Assembly (NCBI GenBank): GCA_023399355.1
Contig: JAEWQC010000006.1
Coordinates: forward strand, 29,001 to 93,000
Origin: Bacillota bacterium
GTDB taxonomy: Bacteria; Bacillota; Clostridia; Acetivibrionales; DTU013
Direction: 5' to 3'
DNA: 64,000 nt
Under the pieces are notes generated by a model that saw only the letters and a list, made by a program, of their open reading frames with translations, had not been told where the DNA came from and searched no databases. A program made the translations under genes and the position numbers. Numbering within the stretch: the stretch's first letter is position 1; every line of letters begins with the position of its first letter. Shown piece by piece: positions 28,800 to 37,952 of the stretch.

Positions 28800-29020
28800 T
28801 TATATGATAAAAAATCGATTCAACCTACTATTTAGAATATGTCAGATGACGAAGATTTGTCGTTGGCTGATTTCAAGTACTTATTGGAAGTTGGGTGGCG
28901 GGTCGCTTGATGGAAGATAAGGATTATACAGAGGTTAACCGCTAGTGTGCCAATTGGAAAAGTATGGCAGATAAAAGGGCGGAGCTGTATCTTGGCAGCA
29001 TAGGCAGTGGAGGGGAACCA

Positions 29021-29569
29021 ATGTCTTTCTGGTATATATTTTGGGTCTTGACGGGTCATGAGAGAAAAATTGAAAACAGGATACAGAGTCAGTTGTGTAA
29101 TGAGGACATCGTACCTTTTATTCCCATGAGGGAAGTACTTTTTAAAAGAGCCGGTAAGGTGAAGAAAGAACTTAATATTGCGTTTCCGGGATACTTGTTT
29201 ATCGAATCAGATTTGGAAAGCGTAGAGTTTTTACAACGCACACATCATTTTGTGAGAATATCAAAGGACATCATCGGGATCTTAAAATACAGTAATTCAA
29301 ATGAGATTGCTGTCAGAGAAGAAGAGCGTGCAGCATTCTTGAGCTTATGTAATGTTAATCATTGTGTTGAGTCCTCAATGGGCTTTATTGAAGGAGATAA
29401 GTTTTACATTGAAAGCGGTCCTTTGGTTGGTATGGAAAACATTATAAAGGAGATTAACAGAAAAAAGATGGAAGCTTCTTTTGATATGGAGTTTCTGGGC
29501 GGAACAAGGCGGTTCACCGTAGGGCTTGAGTTATTGAGAAAAATAGAAATGGACAGTTCGATAATATAG
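29021..29569 (+). CDS. loaP: LoaP-type NusG paralogue, operon-specific antiterminator
   Basis: A 182-aa protein with the NusG N-terminal fold: WYIFWVLTGHERKIENRI at the start, FIPMREVLFKRAGKVKKE, and the FPGYLFIESDL strand. It has a C-terminal KOW-like segment (VGMENIIKEINRKKMEASF). NusG paralogues of the LoaP group, known from Bacillus difficidin and macrolactin clusters, make RNA polymerase read through terminators in long biosynthetic operons after binding a leader hairpin. The start at 29021 is chosen because GGAGGGG lies 6 nt upstream and the NusG fold begins there; a longer frame from 28964 adds only unlike sequence. It heads a same-strand run of biosynthetic genes and has hairpin-rich RNA on both sides. 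Confidence 0.88.
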   Translation: MSFWYIFWVLTGHERKIENRIQSQLCNEDIVPFIPMREVLFKRAGKVKKELNIAFPGYLFIESDLESVEFLQRTHHFVRISKDIIGILKYSNSNEIAVREEERAAFLSLCNVNHCVESSMGFIEGDKFYIESGPLVGMENIIKEINRKKMEASFDMEFLGGTRRFTVGLELLRKIEMDSSII

Positions 29570-29721
29570 ATAGGTGCTTGATGTGGAGAGTGTGCAATTT
29601 GGTGATTTCACAGTATATATTATCAAAAATTAATGCAAATACAATTCTATGTCAATGTGAAATTCAAAATTTTAAATCTATCACACGAAAAACTTTGGAT
29701 ATATCGTGTGCAGCACCTATC
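29569..29721 (+). promoter_or_regulatory. nested-stem RNA element between loaP and the biosynthetic genes
   Basis: GATAGGTGCT (29569-29578, starting on the loaP stop codon) is perfectly complementary to AGCACCTATC (29712-29721). Inside it, ATTTCACA (29605-29612) pairs with TGTGAAAT (29656-29663), and CACACGA (29682-29688) pairs with TCGTGTG (29704-29710). A palindrome ACCATTAATGGT follows at 29739-29750 and a T-rich run at 29787-29792. The rest up to 29877 shows no gene. By position it is a candidate LoaP target or attenuator. Confidence 0.6.
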
Positions 29722-29877
29722 AATCTACACACAAATTTACCATTAATGGTTGGCTTGAGTCATTCGCTGAGGGAAAAAGATATCAATTTTTTAATTTTAC
29801 ACTAAAGTAGCGATGTAAGAGTAATAATGGAGTTGTCGCGGGATGGCAGCACTGTGTAAAAGGTGAGTGAGAATATT

Positions 29878-31431
29878 ATGAAAAACACATATGAGATCAT
29901 TAATAACACGGAATATCCATATGATCATTCAAAAACAGTGATTGACTATTTTGATCAGCAAGCTATGGAACATCCGGAAAATAAAGCTTTATATTTTTTG
30001 AAGGATTATATGACATATGGTGCCTTCCGGCAAAAAGTAAATCAACTTGCTAATTATTTGATCAGCTTGAATTTAAAGAATGCAGTTATTGGTGTTTTAA
30101 TGGACAAATCATTTGATATGATGATCGCCATATACGGTATACTGAAATCAGGTAACATATATATGCCGATTTCTCAGGATTATCCGGATCAAAGAATTTT
30201 ATTTGTCTTAGAGGACAGTAATGCTGCCATCGTTATCGTAAACAAAGATTCCTGCATACAATTAAGTAACATAAAATCGAACGTAAATTATTTAGATATT
30301 GAATATGAAAAGATCCAGGTTCAAAGCAATGAATGCAAAGCTCGTTGCCTTCCAAATGATTTGGCATATATTATTTATACATCAGGTACTACCGGCAATC
30401 CAAAAGGTGTTATGGTAGCCCATCATTCTTTAATGAATCGCTTAAATTGGATGCAGCATACATACCGATTAACTGAAAATGATGTATTATTGCAAAAAAC
30501 GTCGATATCGTTTGATGTTTCTTTATGGGAATTATTTTGGTGGCCTATGGCAGGAGCAAGTTTGTGTCTGCTTGCAAAAGGGCTTGAAAAATTTCCAATG
30601 GCATTAACTGAAATAATAGAAAAGTTTTCAATCTCAGTCATTCATTTTTGCCCTTCTTTGCTTAATTCGTTTTTAAATTATGTTATTGAAAACAAGAAAG
30701 AAGAATCAGTTAAATCGATAAGGCAAGTTATTTGCAGTGGCGAAGAATTACTCAAGTCGCATGTGGAGAAATTCAAGACAAGCTTGTATTTCAATAATAA
30801 TACGCAGCTTGCAAATTTATATGGGCCGACTGAGGCGACTATCGATGTCACTTTTTATAACTGCGATTTTACATTTATTCCGAACAAAATACCTATTGGC
30901 AAGCCCATCCATAATACTAGGGTTTATGTCATCGGGGACAATGATAAATTGATGCCCATTGGTGAAGAAGGTGAATTGTGTCTTTCGGGAGTTTGCCTGG
31001 CAAAAGGATACATAAATAATAAGGAATTAACTGAAAAACAATTTGTCTTATCTGGCATTGTAAAAGATACGTATTATAAAACGGGTGATTTGGTTAAGCT
31101 ATTGCCTGATATGAATTTGGTATTTCTTGGAAGAATAGATGAACAAGTAAAAATCAGGGGTTACAGGATTGAACTTGGAGAAATAGAAACTATTTTGGGA
31201 AAATACAATGGAATTCATGAATGTTGTGTCATTCACAAAAAGGTTGATGATCTTAATTATTTAGTGGCATTTATAGTGGCAGATGAAAAATTGGACGAGA
31301 AAAGTTTGAGAGAATATGTACATCAATTTTTACCATACTATTGTGTTCCTAATAAGTATATTTATGTTGATAAACTGCCTGTGAATATGAGTGGAAAAGC
31401 TGATAAAAAGGCATTGCTCTCTATGATATAA
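29878..31431 (+). CDS. stand-alone NRPS adenylation domain, predicted serine-activating
   Basis: A 517-aa adenylation enzyme without PCP or condensation domain. Core motifs are present: YTSGTTGNPKGVMV (A3), FDVSLWELFWW (A4), NLYGPTEATIDVTF (A5), YKTGDL (A7), GRIDEQVKIRGYRIELGEIE (A8) and the A10 Lys in SGKADKKAL. Aligning by eye to GrsA PheA gives the ten specificity residues D-V-W-H-I-S-L-I-D-K, matching the serine code DVWHLSLIDK but for Leu to Ile. It would form seryl-AMP and load Ser onto a discrete carrier protein, as ZmaJ does for aminomalonyl-ACP in zwittermicin biosynthesis. ATG 29878 has AGGTGAG upstream; GTG 29863 is an alternative start. First gene after the leader element. Confidence 0.9.
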   Translation: MKNTYEIINNTEYPYDHSKTVIDYFDQQAMEHPENKALYFLKDYMTYGAFRQKVNQLANYLISLNLKNAVIGVLMDKSFDMMIAIYGILKSGNIYMPISQDYPDQRILFVLEDSNAAIVIVNKDSCIQLSNIKSNVNYLDIEYEKIQVQSNECKARCLPNDLAYIIYTSGTTGNPKGVMVAHHSLMNRLNWMQHTYRLTENDVLLQKTSISFDVSLWELFWWPMAGASLCLLAKGLEKFPMALTEIIEKFSISVIHFCPSLLNSFLNYVIENKKEESVKSIRQVICSGEELLKSHVEKFKTSLYFNNNTQLANLYGPTEATIDVTFYNCDFTFIPNKIPIGKPIHNTRVYVIGDNDKLMPIGEEGELCLSGVCLAKGYINNKELTEKQFVLSGIVKDTYYKTGDLVKLLPDMNLVFLGRIDEQVKIRGYRIELGEIETILGKYNGIHECCVIHKKVDDLNYLVAFIVADEKLDEKSLREYVHQFLPYYCVPNKYIYVDKLPVNMSGKADKKALLSMI

Positions 31432-31458
31432 ACAGACTAATAAGTGCGGGGATGTTTC

Positions 31459-32406
31459 ATGAATATTTCTCTTGTTTACCCGGGAGTCGGGTCGCAATAT
31501 ACCGGCATGGGTAAAGCGCATTATGATCGGTTTAATATAGTCCGGGATACTTTTGATGAAGTGAGTGAGATTGCTAAAACCAATATAGCTACTATTTGTT
31601 TTGATAATGCTCGGAAAGAAGACTTAAATATTCTTGCAAATGCCCAAATATGCATATTCACATTAAGTATTGCTTATCATAGATTATTGAATTTATATTT
31701 ATCGATATCTCCCCGTTTTTGTTGCGGTTATAGTCTTGGAGAATATTCTGCTTTGTGCAGCTCAGGCGCGCTCAGTTTACATGACGCAGTAAAGCTAATA
31801 GAGTTGCGCTCAAAAATATTACAGAAGATAACAGATTTAAAAATTGGAAGTATGCTCTGGATCGTTGAACTAGATGTAAATATGACGGAACAAATTTGTA
31901 AAGACTTGCGTGATGACGGATATTACATATATGTTTCAGGATACAATTCGCAAAAACAAACTGCCGTTTCAGGAGATAATACCTCAATAAAAAAAGCGAT
32001 AGAGTTATTTGAGGAATTTGGTGCGTTGGTTATTCCTTTGGATTTATCGGGTCCATATCACTGTTCATTAATGCATGAAGCATTTGAATATATGAAAGAC
32101 GTAACAGAAAAATATACATTTAAAAAATTATCGGATCCGGTCATAGCCAATTGGAATGCGTGTTTATATAAGGATGGACAATACTCTCAATACCTGATGA
32201 ATCAATTGGTTCACCCCATATATTGGATGCAGACCATACAGAAGATATACAGCAGCAATCCGGATTTAATAATTGAGGTGGGACCTAAAGAAGTATTAAC
32301 ATATATTTCAAAAAAGAACTATGCAGACGTGCATGCTTTATCAATAGATAAAATAGAAAATTTTGAGAGAATATGTGATCTTTGTGAAAATAATTGTATG
32401 CATTAA
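31459..32406 (+). CDS. discrete (trans-acting) acyltransferase, FabD/PKS-AT family
   Basis: A 315-aa malonyltransferase-fold protein. It opens with YPGVGSQYTGMG, has the nucleophile Ser in GYSLGEYSA (near residue 92) and the catalytic His in SGPYHCSLM (near 201). GYSLG and GPYHC depart from the GHSxG and GAFHS of malonyl-CoA enzymes, so the substrate may be unusual. GGGGA lies about 8 nt before the ATG. Since the AT region of the PKS in this cluster is decayed, this enzyme probably loads its ACP, perhaps transferring aminomalonyl from a discrete ACP. The first 23 nt of etfB overlap its end. Confidence 0.88.
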   Translation: MNISLVYPGVGSQYTGMGKAHYDRFNIVRDTFDEVSEIAKTNIATICFDNARKEDLNILANAQICIFTLSIAYHRLLNLYLSISPRFCCGYSLGEYSALCSSGALSLHDAVKLIELRSKILQKITDLKIGSMLWIVELDVNMTEQICKDLRDDGYYIYVSGYNSQKQTAVSGDNTSIKKAIELFEEFGALVIPLDLSGPYHCSLMHEAFEYMKDVTEKYTFKKLSDPVIANWNACLYKDGQYSQYLMNQLVHPIYWMQTIQKIYSSNPDLIIEVGPKEVLTYISKKNYADVHALSIDKIENFERICDLCENNCMH

Positions 32407-33124
32407 GGGAATTGCTGTTTCTAAAATTAGTAAAAATGATAGTGATGATGAGTACAAAGTAGGCACAAAAGATATGTATGCTTTGAAAACAGCATTGGCA
32501 TTAAAAGAAAGATATCCTTTAGTTATAGAAGTTATTTGTATGGCTCCTCACTCTTTATGTGATATTTTAAAAAGTCTATATATTTATGATATAAATAAGA
32601 TTTATTTAGCAGCGGATAGCTTGTTTGCCGGCGCTGATACGTTTGCCACATCATTTGTCCTGCATAAGATGATAGAGAAAATAGGAATGGCAGATATCAT
32701 ATTATGCGGCAAGTCCAGTGATGACAGCGGAACGGCGCAAATTGGTCCAAGTTTAGCTGAACGATTGAAATATGAGCTTATCAACAATATATCATCAATT
32801 GAAATCGATGGACATCATATTAAATGCGAAAGTAGTTCGGAAAAAATAAAATATATGATTGAAACAGAGCAATCAATAGTTGGCACAATTGATTGCCCAC
32901 CTATTGATAGCACATACCCATCGTTGAGAAATATTCTCGGACAAAAGAAAGATGTTACTATATTTAGTGCAAATGATTTAGGAATATCAATAAATCAGAT
33001 ACAATCAAAGACAAAAGTAGTAAAGTTATTTTCTTATGAAAAATCTGAAATCGGTGAGTTCATTACAGGAGATATTTCTGATATGGCAATAAAGTTTATT
33101 GATATTATTAAGTTATACAATTAA
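32384..33124 (+). CDS. etfB: electron transfer flavoprotein beta subunit
   Basis: About 246 aa. It starts MKIIVCIKG, the standard EtfB opening, when the GTG at 32384 is used; this overlaps the end of the acyltransferase gene by 23 nt. The middle has the EtfB block ADIILCGKSSDDSGTAQIGPSLAERL, matching the GxxSxDxxxxQVGPxLAE signature. With EtfA 5 nt downstream it forms the FAD/AMP-binding heterodimer that carries electrons to or from acyl-CoA dehydrogenases. A dedicated pair inside a biosynthetic cluster points to the acyl-CoA-dehydrogenase-like enzyme at 37953 as partner. Confidence 0.9.
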   Translation: MKIIVCIKGIAVSKISKNDSDDEYKVGTKDMYALKTALALKERYPLVIEVICMAPHSLCDILKSLYIYDINKIYLAADSLFAGADTFATSFVLHKMIEKIGMADIILCGKSSDDSGTAQIGPSLAERLKYELINNISSIEIDGHHIKCESSSEKIKYMIETEQSIVGTIDCPPIDSTYPSLRNILGQKKDVTIFSANDLGISINQIQSKTKVVKLFSYEKSEIGEFITGDISDMAIKFIDIIKLYN

Positions 33125-33129
33125 CCGTT

Positions 33130-34113
33130 ATGCAGCAAGAAGTAAGCATGTCATTTAAGAATGCAAGGGTTTGGGTATTTGGAGAACATGCCGATGGTGT
33201 GTTGTCCGGCATTTCACATCAGCTTTTAGGCATTGCATGCAAGCTTGCAAAAAAAATAGAATCAAAAATTATTATTGTATTGGTTGAATCAAATGAGACA
33301 ATACATCGAGAGTGTATAGGTTATGGAGCAGACTATGTTATCAATGTATCTTCATATACCAATATTGATATTTTAGTTGACCTTGCTGACAAAATGCGGT
33401 TGATTGAAGAACCGGATATAGTTATATGCGGATCTACTGAATGGGGGATAAATCTTGCTCCAAGATTAGCTGTAAAATTAGGTGCAGGTTTGACGGCACA
33501 TTGTGTCAACCTTGAGATATGCAGTGAAACTGGTCGTTTATTACAGACGCGGCCTACATCCTTTAATAATTTATTTGCGACAATTATCTCCACAAGTAAA
33601 ATACAAATGGCGACTATAAAACCAAATCTGTTTTCTCCCAGTATTATTGATCAAAATAAAAAAGGACAGGTTATAGAATATCAGTCTTCGGAGTTTAAAA
33701 ATGGTTACACTCTGCAAAAAATTATCCAATGTATTGAAGAGAATGCTGCGGATACTAACAGAATCATAATAGGAGTTGGAAATGGTATAGTAGATTATCA
33801 GGCATTTAAACTGGTTGAGTCTTTCGCCAATCTTATTCATGCGCCTATCTATGGATCACGGGAAGCTGTTGCTAAAGGATTGGTCGGGTTTGATCGACAG
33901 ATTGGCATTACTGGTAAAACAATTAATCCGAAATTATATATTGCAATAGGGATATCCGGCTCGCATAACCATTTGCTCGGGATTTCAAAAACTACGAAAA
34001 TTGTTGCTATAAACACAGACATTGGATCAGAAATGATAAAAGCAGCCAATTATAAAATTATATCGGATGCAAAGGATTTTCTTAAATTGATCCTTCAAAA
34101 AATTGTCGTTTAA
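33130..34113 (+). CDS. etfA: electron transfer flavoprotein alpha subunit
   Basis: 327 aa. The N-terminal half has the EtfA alpha/beta domain (VWVFGEHADG, then a CGSTEWGINLAPRLAVKLGAG-like block). The C-terminal FAD domain shows YGSREAVAKG, QIGITGKTINPKLYIAIGISG and VAINTD, the residues that hold FAD. It follows etfB by 5 nt. ATG at 33130 or at 33148 are both possible starts; neither has a strong ribosome site, so coupling to etfB is likely. No ferredoxin or bifurcation module is fused. Confidence 0.92.
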   Translation: MQQEVSMSFKNARVWVFGEHADGVLSGISHQLLGIACKLAKKIESKIIIVLVESNETIHRECIGYGADYVINVSSYTNIDILVDLADKMRLIEEPDIVICGSTEWGINLAPRLAVKLGAGLTAHCVNLEICSETGRLLQTRPTSFNNLFATIISTSKIQMATIKPNLFSPSIIDQNKKGQVIEYQSSEFKNGYTLQKIIQCIEENAADTNRIIIGVGNGIVDYQAFKLVESFANLIHAPIYGSREAVAKGLVGFDRQIGITGKTINPKLYIAIGISGSHNHLLGISKTTKIVAINTDIGSEMIKAANYKIISDAKDFLKLILQKIVV

Positions 34114-34142
34114 ATATAATAAAACAATACGAATAAAGAGTG

Positions 34143-34994
34143 ATGAATAACATGGAATATAGTATTATCGAGATAGTACTGCGTTTTAATGGGAAATATT
34201 CACCAGGATATCAATATACTCCTGCTGAAAAAAACTCTTTACCGGTAATTTTACTTTGTCATGGAAATTATCAGGAAGGAAAGGATTCGAGAATTATACT
34301 GTCTATAGCAGAAAATTTAACTAAAAAGGGTTTTATTGTAGTGACATTTGATAACCTTTGTTATAATAAAGCATGGAAACCCGATGATGGTGAAATTCAC
34401 AGTTCTGAAGAAATTGATATGCGATGGGCGGCATTTGCTGCTATTACATATATCCGAAATAATTACATTGAAAAGAAAATAATTGTTATCGGACATTCTA
34501 TGGGGGCTTCAATTGCGCTATCAGTCAGTGCTTTGAGTGATTATATCAATGAAACTATTGCAATATCTCCAACAAGAATATCCGCATTTATTTTTGATGA
34601 TAATGAATTAAATGATTTTTGGATGCAAAATAAAGACATTATTGAAACAAAAATTGATAAAAACGTTACGCGTTCAATTCGTTTAGATATGATGGCGGAA
34701 AATTACATCCCCTTTTTAAATAAAAAGAGAACTCTATTTATCTGTGGATATAAAGAACGATATTATAATTATAAAAAATGGATTAAATCCCTGGCAGAGT
34801 CAATAGGAGAAAGTTGTGAATCAATAATCATTCCCAATGCAGATCATTATTTTGGAATAACTCCCGGCAATGAAAATCAGGAAGTTTTTAACAATTTTAT
34901 GAATAGTATATTTACATGGATAAATAAAAAATACGGAGAGATTAATATAAACCTGGTGAATGAACAAAAGACTGTGAATGAAACTTTGAAATGA
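34143..34994 (+). CDS. alpha/beta hydrolase, possible thioesterase
   Basis: A 283-aa alpha/beta hydrolase. Nucleophile Ser sits in GHSMGAS, the oxyanion region in LLCHGNYQEGKDS, and a late NADHYFG supplies the likely catalytic His. The size and form suit a serine hydrolase such as a type II thioesterase or an acyl transferase of the dienelactone-hydrolase-like group. Neither multidomain synthase in the cluster carries a thioesterase domain, so this or one of the other two hydrolases may release or edit the product. ATG 34143 with AAAGAG upstream is used; GTG 34140 and ATG 34152 are alternatives. Confidence 0.75.
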   Translation: MNNMEYSIIEIVLRFNGKYSPGYQYTPAEKNSLPVILLCHGNYQEGKDSRIILSIAENLTKKGFIVVTFDNLCYNKAWKPDDGEIHSSEEIDMRWAAFAAITYIRNNYIEKKIIVIGHSMGASIALSVSALSDYINETIAISPTRISAFIFDDNELNDFWMQNKDIIETKIDKNVTRSIRLDMMAENYIPFLNKKRTLFICGYKERYYNYKKWIKSLAESIGESCESIIIPNADHYFGITPGNENQEVFNNFMNSIFTWINKKYGEININLVNEQKTVNETLK

Positions 34995-35070
34995 TATAAA
35001 ACGATACAATGTCTGCAGCGGGATTTATTGCTATGTGCAAAGACTCTCTTGAGCTTCGGAGAATTATGTT

Positions 35071-35685
35071 ATGAATTGTTTTATATGCATATCCGGACTT
35101 GATGGCTCGGGTAAAACGACACAATGCAAACTATTGTGTGAGTATCTATTGCAAGAAGATCCGATATATTATATTTTTGGAAACATAGAAGATAACAAGT
35201 ACGTAAATAGAGCAACGATAAACTACTTGAAAAAAACGAATTTGTTTTTAAACAATACGCAGAAACATCTTATCAAGTCGGCATTTCACATGTATTTTGA
35301 CATTGAGCAGCTTACTCATAATAAGTTCTATCATGACAGAATCGTAATTATGGACAGATATGTGGAAACGATATATGCACATGCCCAATTATATGGTTTA
35401 GAGCCGGAAATTATTAGTGATATCTTTAAAGATATATATATCAGACCTGATTTTTATTTATTTCTGGATCTTGACCCCGAAATATGTTACAAAAGGGTAT
35501 TACAGAGAGGGAAAGCGGTCAGTACACATGAAGAATTATTCAATTTGATTGAACTGCATGAATTATATAAAAGTACAGTTAAGGAATTAGGTATAAAACT
35601 AATTGATGCGGACAGAACTCCTTCTGAAATACATCAAAGCATTGTTTCACATCTAAAGTTAAATAACACTGGAGAACTACGATAA
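35071..35685 (+). CDS. thymidylate-kinase-like P-loop kinase
   Basis: 204 aa. The Walker A motif is SGLDGSGKTTQ, followed by a DRYVET motif like the DR(Y/H) of dTMP kinases and a LFLDLDPEICYKRVLQRG strand typical of the family. GGAG lies 8 nt before the ATG. Such kinases in biosynthetic clusters may phosphorylate a nucleoside-like or other small substrate rather than dTMP. The stretch 35686-35797 after it shows no gene. Confidence 0.75.
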   Translation: MNCFICISGLDGSGKTTQCKLLCEYLLQEDPIYYIFGNIEDNKYVNRATINYLKKTNLFLNNTQKHLIKSAFHMYFDIEQLTHNKFYHDRIVIMDRYVETIYAHAQLYGLEPEIISDIFKDIYIRPDFYLFLDLDPEICYKRVLQRGKAVSTHEELFNLIELHELYKSTVKELGIKLIDADRTPSEIHQSIVSHLKLNNTGELR

Positions 35686-35797
35686 TACGGTGCTGTATCT
35701 GGTCAAACCGAATGCTATTTTCCGCCGTGCAAACTGCCCACTCGTTTTATCATTGTATAGAAATCAATGAAAATATACCATAATTTGGAGGGTAACT

Positions 35798-36034
35798 ATG
35801 TTGGAGAAAAGGATTCTGGAAACAATAAAAGATAATCTTGAAATTAAAGTCGACCGCGATTTGGTGCCTGAAGACAATATTGAAGACTTGGGCATTGATT
35901 CCATAACCTTCATGGATGTTATTGTCGGCTTGGAAGATGAATTCAACATTGAAATAGATGACGATAGACTTTTCTTTCCAAAAGGGAAAAAGCTGGAGTA
36001 TATTATTAAAATGATAATGGATACCATGGCTTAG
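35798..36034 (+). CDS. discrete acyl carrier protein (ACP 1)
   Basis: 78 aa, acidic. The phosphopantetheine site is Ser35 in LGIDSITFMD, followed by the helix EDEFNIEIDDD. GGAGGG precedes the ATG. It is the first of five free carrier proteins in the cluster; which substrate it carries is unknown. The following 192 nt (36035-36226) hold no recognisable gene apart from the ribosome site of the next. Confidence 0.9.
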   Translation: MLEKRILETIKDNLEIKVDRDLVPEDNIEDLGIDSITFMDVIVGLEDEFNIEIDDDRLFFPKGKKLEYIIKMIMDTMA

Positions 36035-36226
36035 GCCATAGTATTGTTAGATGGCCGGCTATTATTGCCAGTACATTCTCTGCAAATACTATTTTATGGA
36101 GATGATTCTTATGAAAACCAACTAAAAAGGGTCTGCTCGTCATAGTTTCGACTGAAGATGTGAGATACTGTGAAAACATGAATAAATCAGAGAAATTCCA
36201 AGGCTATTTAAGGAGGTAAATAATTC

Positions 36227-37249
36227 ATGATGAAATATAGATTGGATGAGAGTAAGTTAAGGTATCAGAATTCAGAAACAATTGATAGATTTAAATATAT
36301 GTTGCAACGGCTGGAACCCGAAATACTTGAATTCCTGAAGACCATACCATATGCCCTAATTAATGGTGAGGCACTGTCAGTCATGGCATACGGGGATATC
36401 GGTTATCGTACATCCATGGATTACGATTTTTTAGTTTCGATCAAGCATTCTAAAGAGATTAAAAGTGCTTTCTTTGAGCACGGCTATGTTGAGTTTTTAT
36501 ATGATAAAAACGGAAACGCAAGAAAGCCAACCCGCAAAGAACAGATCATGCTTATCAATGCAAATCGCTTAACCGCATTTGAAAAGTTAACAGAGGATGG
36601 GATAAAACTTTCTTTTGATTTTAATACCGGCATTTTTTGGAGTGAATATAGAGGAAAACAAATTGATATTGAAGAGTTTGTGTCAGATGCTGAAGAAGTT
36701 CAGATCCATGGCGTCAAATTGAAAATGTTAACTGACATAAAGTGCTTTATTCAAACTTGTTTGCATCACTACATATTGATGAATTCACCTTTTCATTTGT
36801 TTGAGCCTAGAAAACTTGTGATGACTGAATGTTGGTTTCAAGACATTTATTATCTTTATAAATCTCAGATCCATAAAAAAACGCATATGTTAGAGACTTT
36901 TATAAATGAATATGAGCTTCAAGATGAATTCTTTTATGTGCTGTATTATACCAGTGTTGTTTTCCAGGACAACGAGCTGTATAATTTTGCACAAATATTC
37001 AGAACCGAATCGGGTATGGAAAAGTTGAATCAATTTGGCCTCAGCGACAGTGAAAGAAAAACCTGGCCAATTTCATTTGAAGAAAGAATGAATCATCCCC
37101 AACTATTTAAGGTACTCAAACCATTAATGAACGATAGAGAACTTGAAAAAATCATAAAGAATTCAACAAGGACAACTTATCGTATGGAGATGTCGACTGA
37201 TTACACTTATGATCCCTACTTTTATGAAAAATCGCGGAAAGTGAAATGA
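36227..37249 (+). CDS. nucleotidyltransferase-fold protein (NTP_transf_5-like)
   Basis: 340 aa. INGEALSVMAYGDIGYRTSMDYDFLV (in the family LKGxAL-x-YGDPxxRxxxDxDLLV) is the signature of the uncharacterised nucleotidyltransferase family NTP_transf_5, with the Asp pair that binds metal and nucleotide. AAGGAGG lies 10 nt before the ATG. Members occur in polysaccharide and peptide biosynthetic loci, where some may transfer AMP or phosphoryl groups. Placed between ACP genes, it may act on a carrier-bound or free intermediate, which is inference. Confidence 0.75.
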   Translation: MMKYRLDESKLRYQNSETIDRFKYMLQRLEPEILEFLKTIPYALINGEALSVMAYGDIGYRTSMDYDFLVSIKHSKEIKSAFFEHGYVEFLYDKNGNARKPTRKEQIMLINANRLTAFEKLTEDGIKLSFDFNTGIFWSEYRGKQIDIEEFVSDAEEVQIHGVKLKMLTDIKCFIQTCLHHYILMNSPFHLFEPRKLVMTECWFQDIYYLYKSQIHKKTHMLETFINEYELQDEFFYVLYYTSVVFQDNELYNFAQIFRTESGMEKLNQFGLSDSERKTWPISFEERMNHPQLFKVLKPLMNDRELEKIIKNSTRTTYRMEMSTDYTYDPYFYEKSRKVK

Positions 37250-37371
37250 ATACTATAATTTCCGTTGAAGAAATTGATATTTTATAGTCTTTTAGAGGCG
37301 GGCAGGTTTTCCTGAAATGAGATAAATGGCGGTCGGCACAAAAAATTACAATATATTAAAGGGGATGTATT

Positions 37372-37638
37372 ATGATTAATCAAAACAACAGTAAAATAAA
37401 AAGTATACTAAAAAACTACATAATGGAAGATATTTTGTTAGGAGACCGGAGTTTTGAGATCAACGATGATACTGCATTGATTAATGATAACATCATTGAT
37501 TCTATCAATCTGATGAAATTGATTTCCTTTATAGAGAAGAAGATGAATATTACCTATAGCCACGACGATTATTCTGTTGATAATTTTAACACCATTAATG
37601 ACATCGTTGAATTAATAAATAAAAAATGTGAGGAGTAA
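37372..37638 (+). CDS. discrete acyl carrier protein (ACP 2)
   Basis: 88 aa. Ser44 in DNIIDSINLMK is the expected phosphopantetheine site. GGGG lies 8 nt before the ATG. It is followed after 5 nt by another ACP gene, so the two are probably translated together. The two proteins are only distantly similar, so they are not a recent duplication and likely carry different groups. Confidence 0.88.
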   Translation: MINQNNSKIKSILKNYIMEDILLGDRSFEINDDTALINDNIIDSINLMKLISFIEKKMNITYSHDDYSVDNFNTINDIVELINKKCEE

Positions 37639-37643
37639 CGGTC

Positions 37644-37904
37644 ATGGAAAGAAAAGTTATAGGAGATACCATACTTTGTCTTATTAAAGAAGAACTGGAA
37701 ATCAGCACCAGCCAAAAGGTTGAATTAACATCGAAATTATTAAGCATAGGAATAGACTCGATAGCAATGATGACATTGTTAGTCTTTATCGAAGAAAAGT
37801 TTAATTTTGCGGTAGATGAAGATGTGCTGATTTCCAATCGTTTTGTAACAGTAAACGAAATTGTTGATTATGTTGAAGAAAAAACCAATAAGAACATTGC
37901 ATGA
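37644..37904 (+). CDS. discrete acyl carrier protein (ACP 3)
   Basis: 86 aa. Ser39 in IGIDSIAMM is the phosphopantetheine site, followed by a FIEEKFNFAVDED recognition helix. GAGGAG overlaps the end of ACP 2. The acyl-CoA-dehydrogenase-like gene follows by 48 nt, so this ACP is one candidate for its carrier-bound substrate. Confidence 0.88.
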   Translation: MERKVIGDTILCLIKEELEISTSQKVELTSKLLSIGIDSIAMMTLLVFIEEKFNFAVDEDVLISNRFVTVNEIVDYVEEKTNKNIA

Positions 37905-37952
37905 ACTAGGATGAAAGAATGATATCGGTATCACACATATAGGAGAAATAAC

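Noticed and set aside
29578..29805. 75-codon + strand frame between loaP and the first adenylation gene
   Set aside because: No ribosome site and no protein likeness; it lies across the nested-stem RNA element, which explains the sequence better.
35071..35685. Housekeeping thymidylate kinase tmk
   Set aside because: The fold fits, but the position inside the operon and the AT-rich composition suggest a cluster enzyme, so no symbol is given.
36035..36226. Possible short peptide gene between ACP 1 and the nucleotidyltransferase gene
   Set aside because: Only a few codons are open after the ATG near 36111, and no precursor-peptide features are seen.
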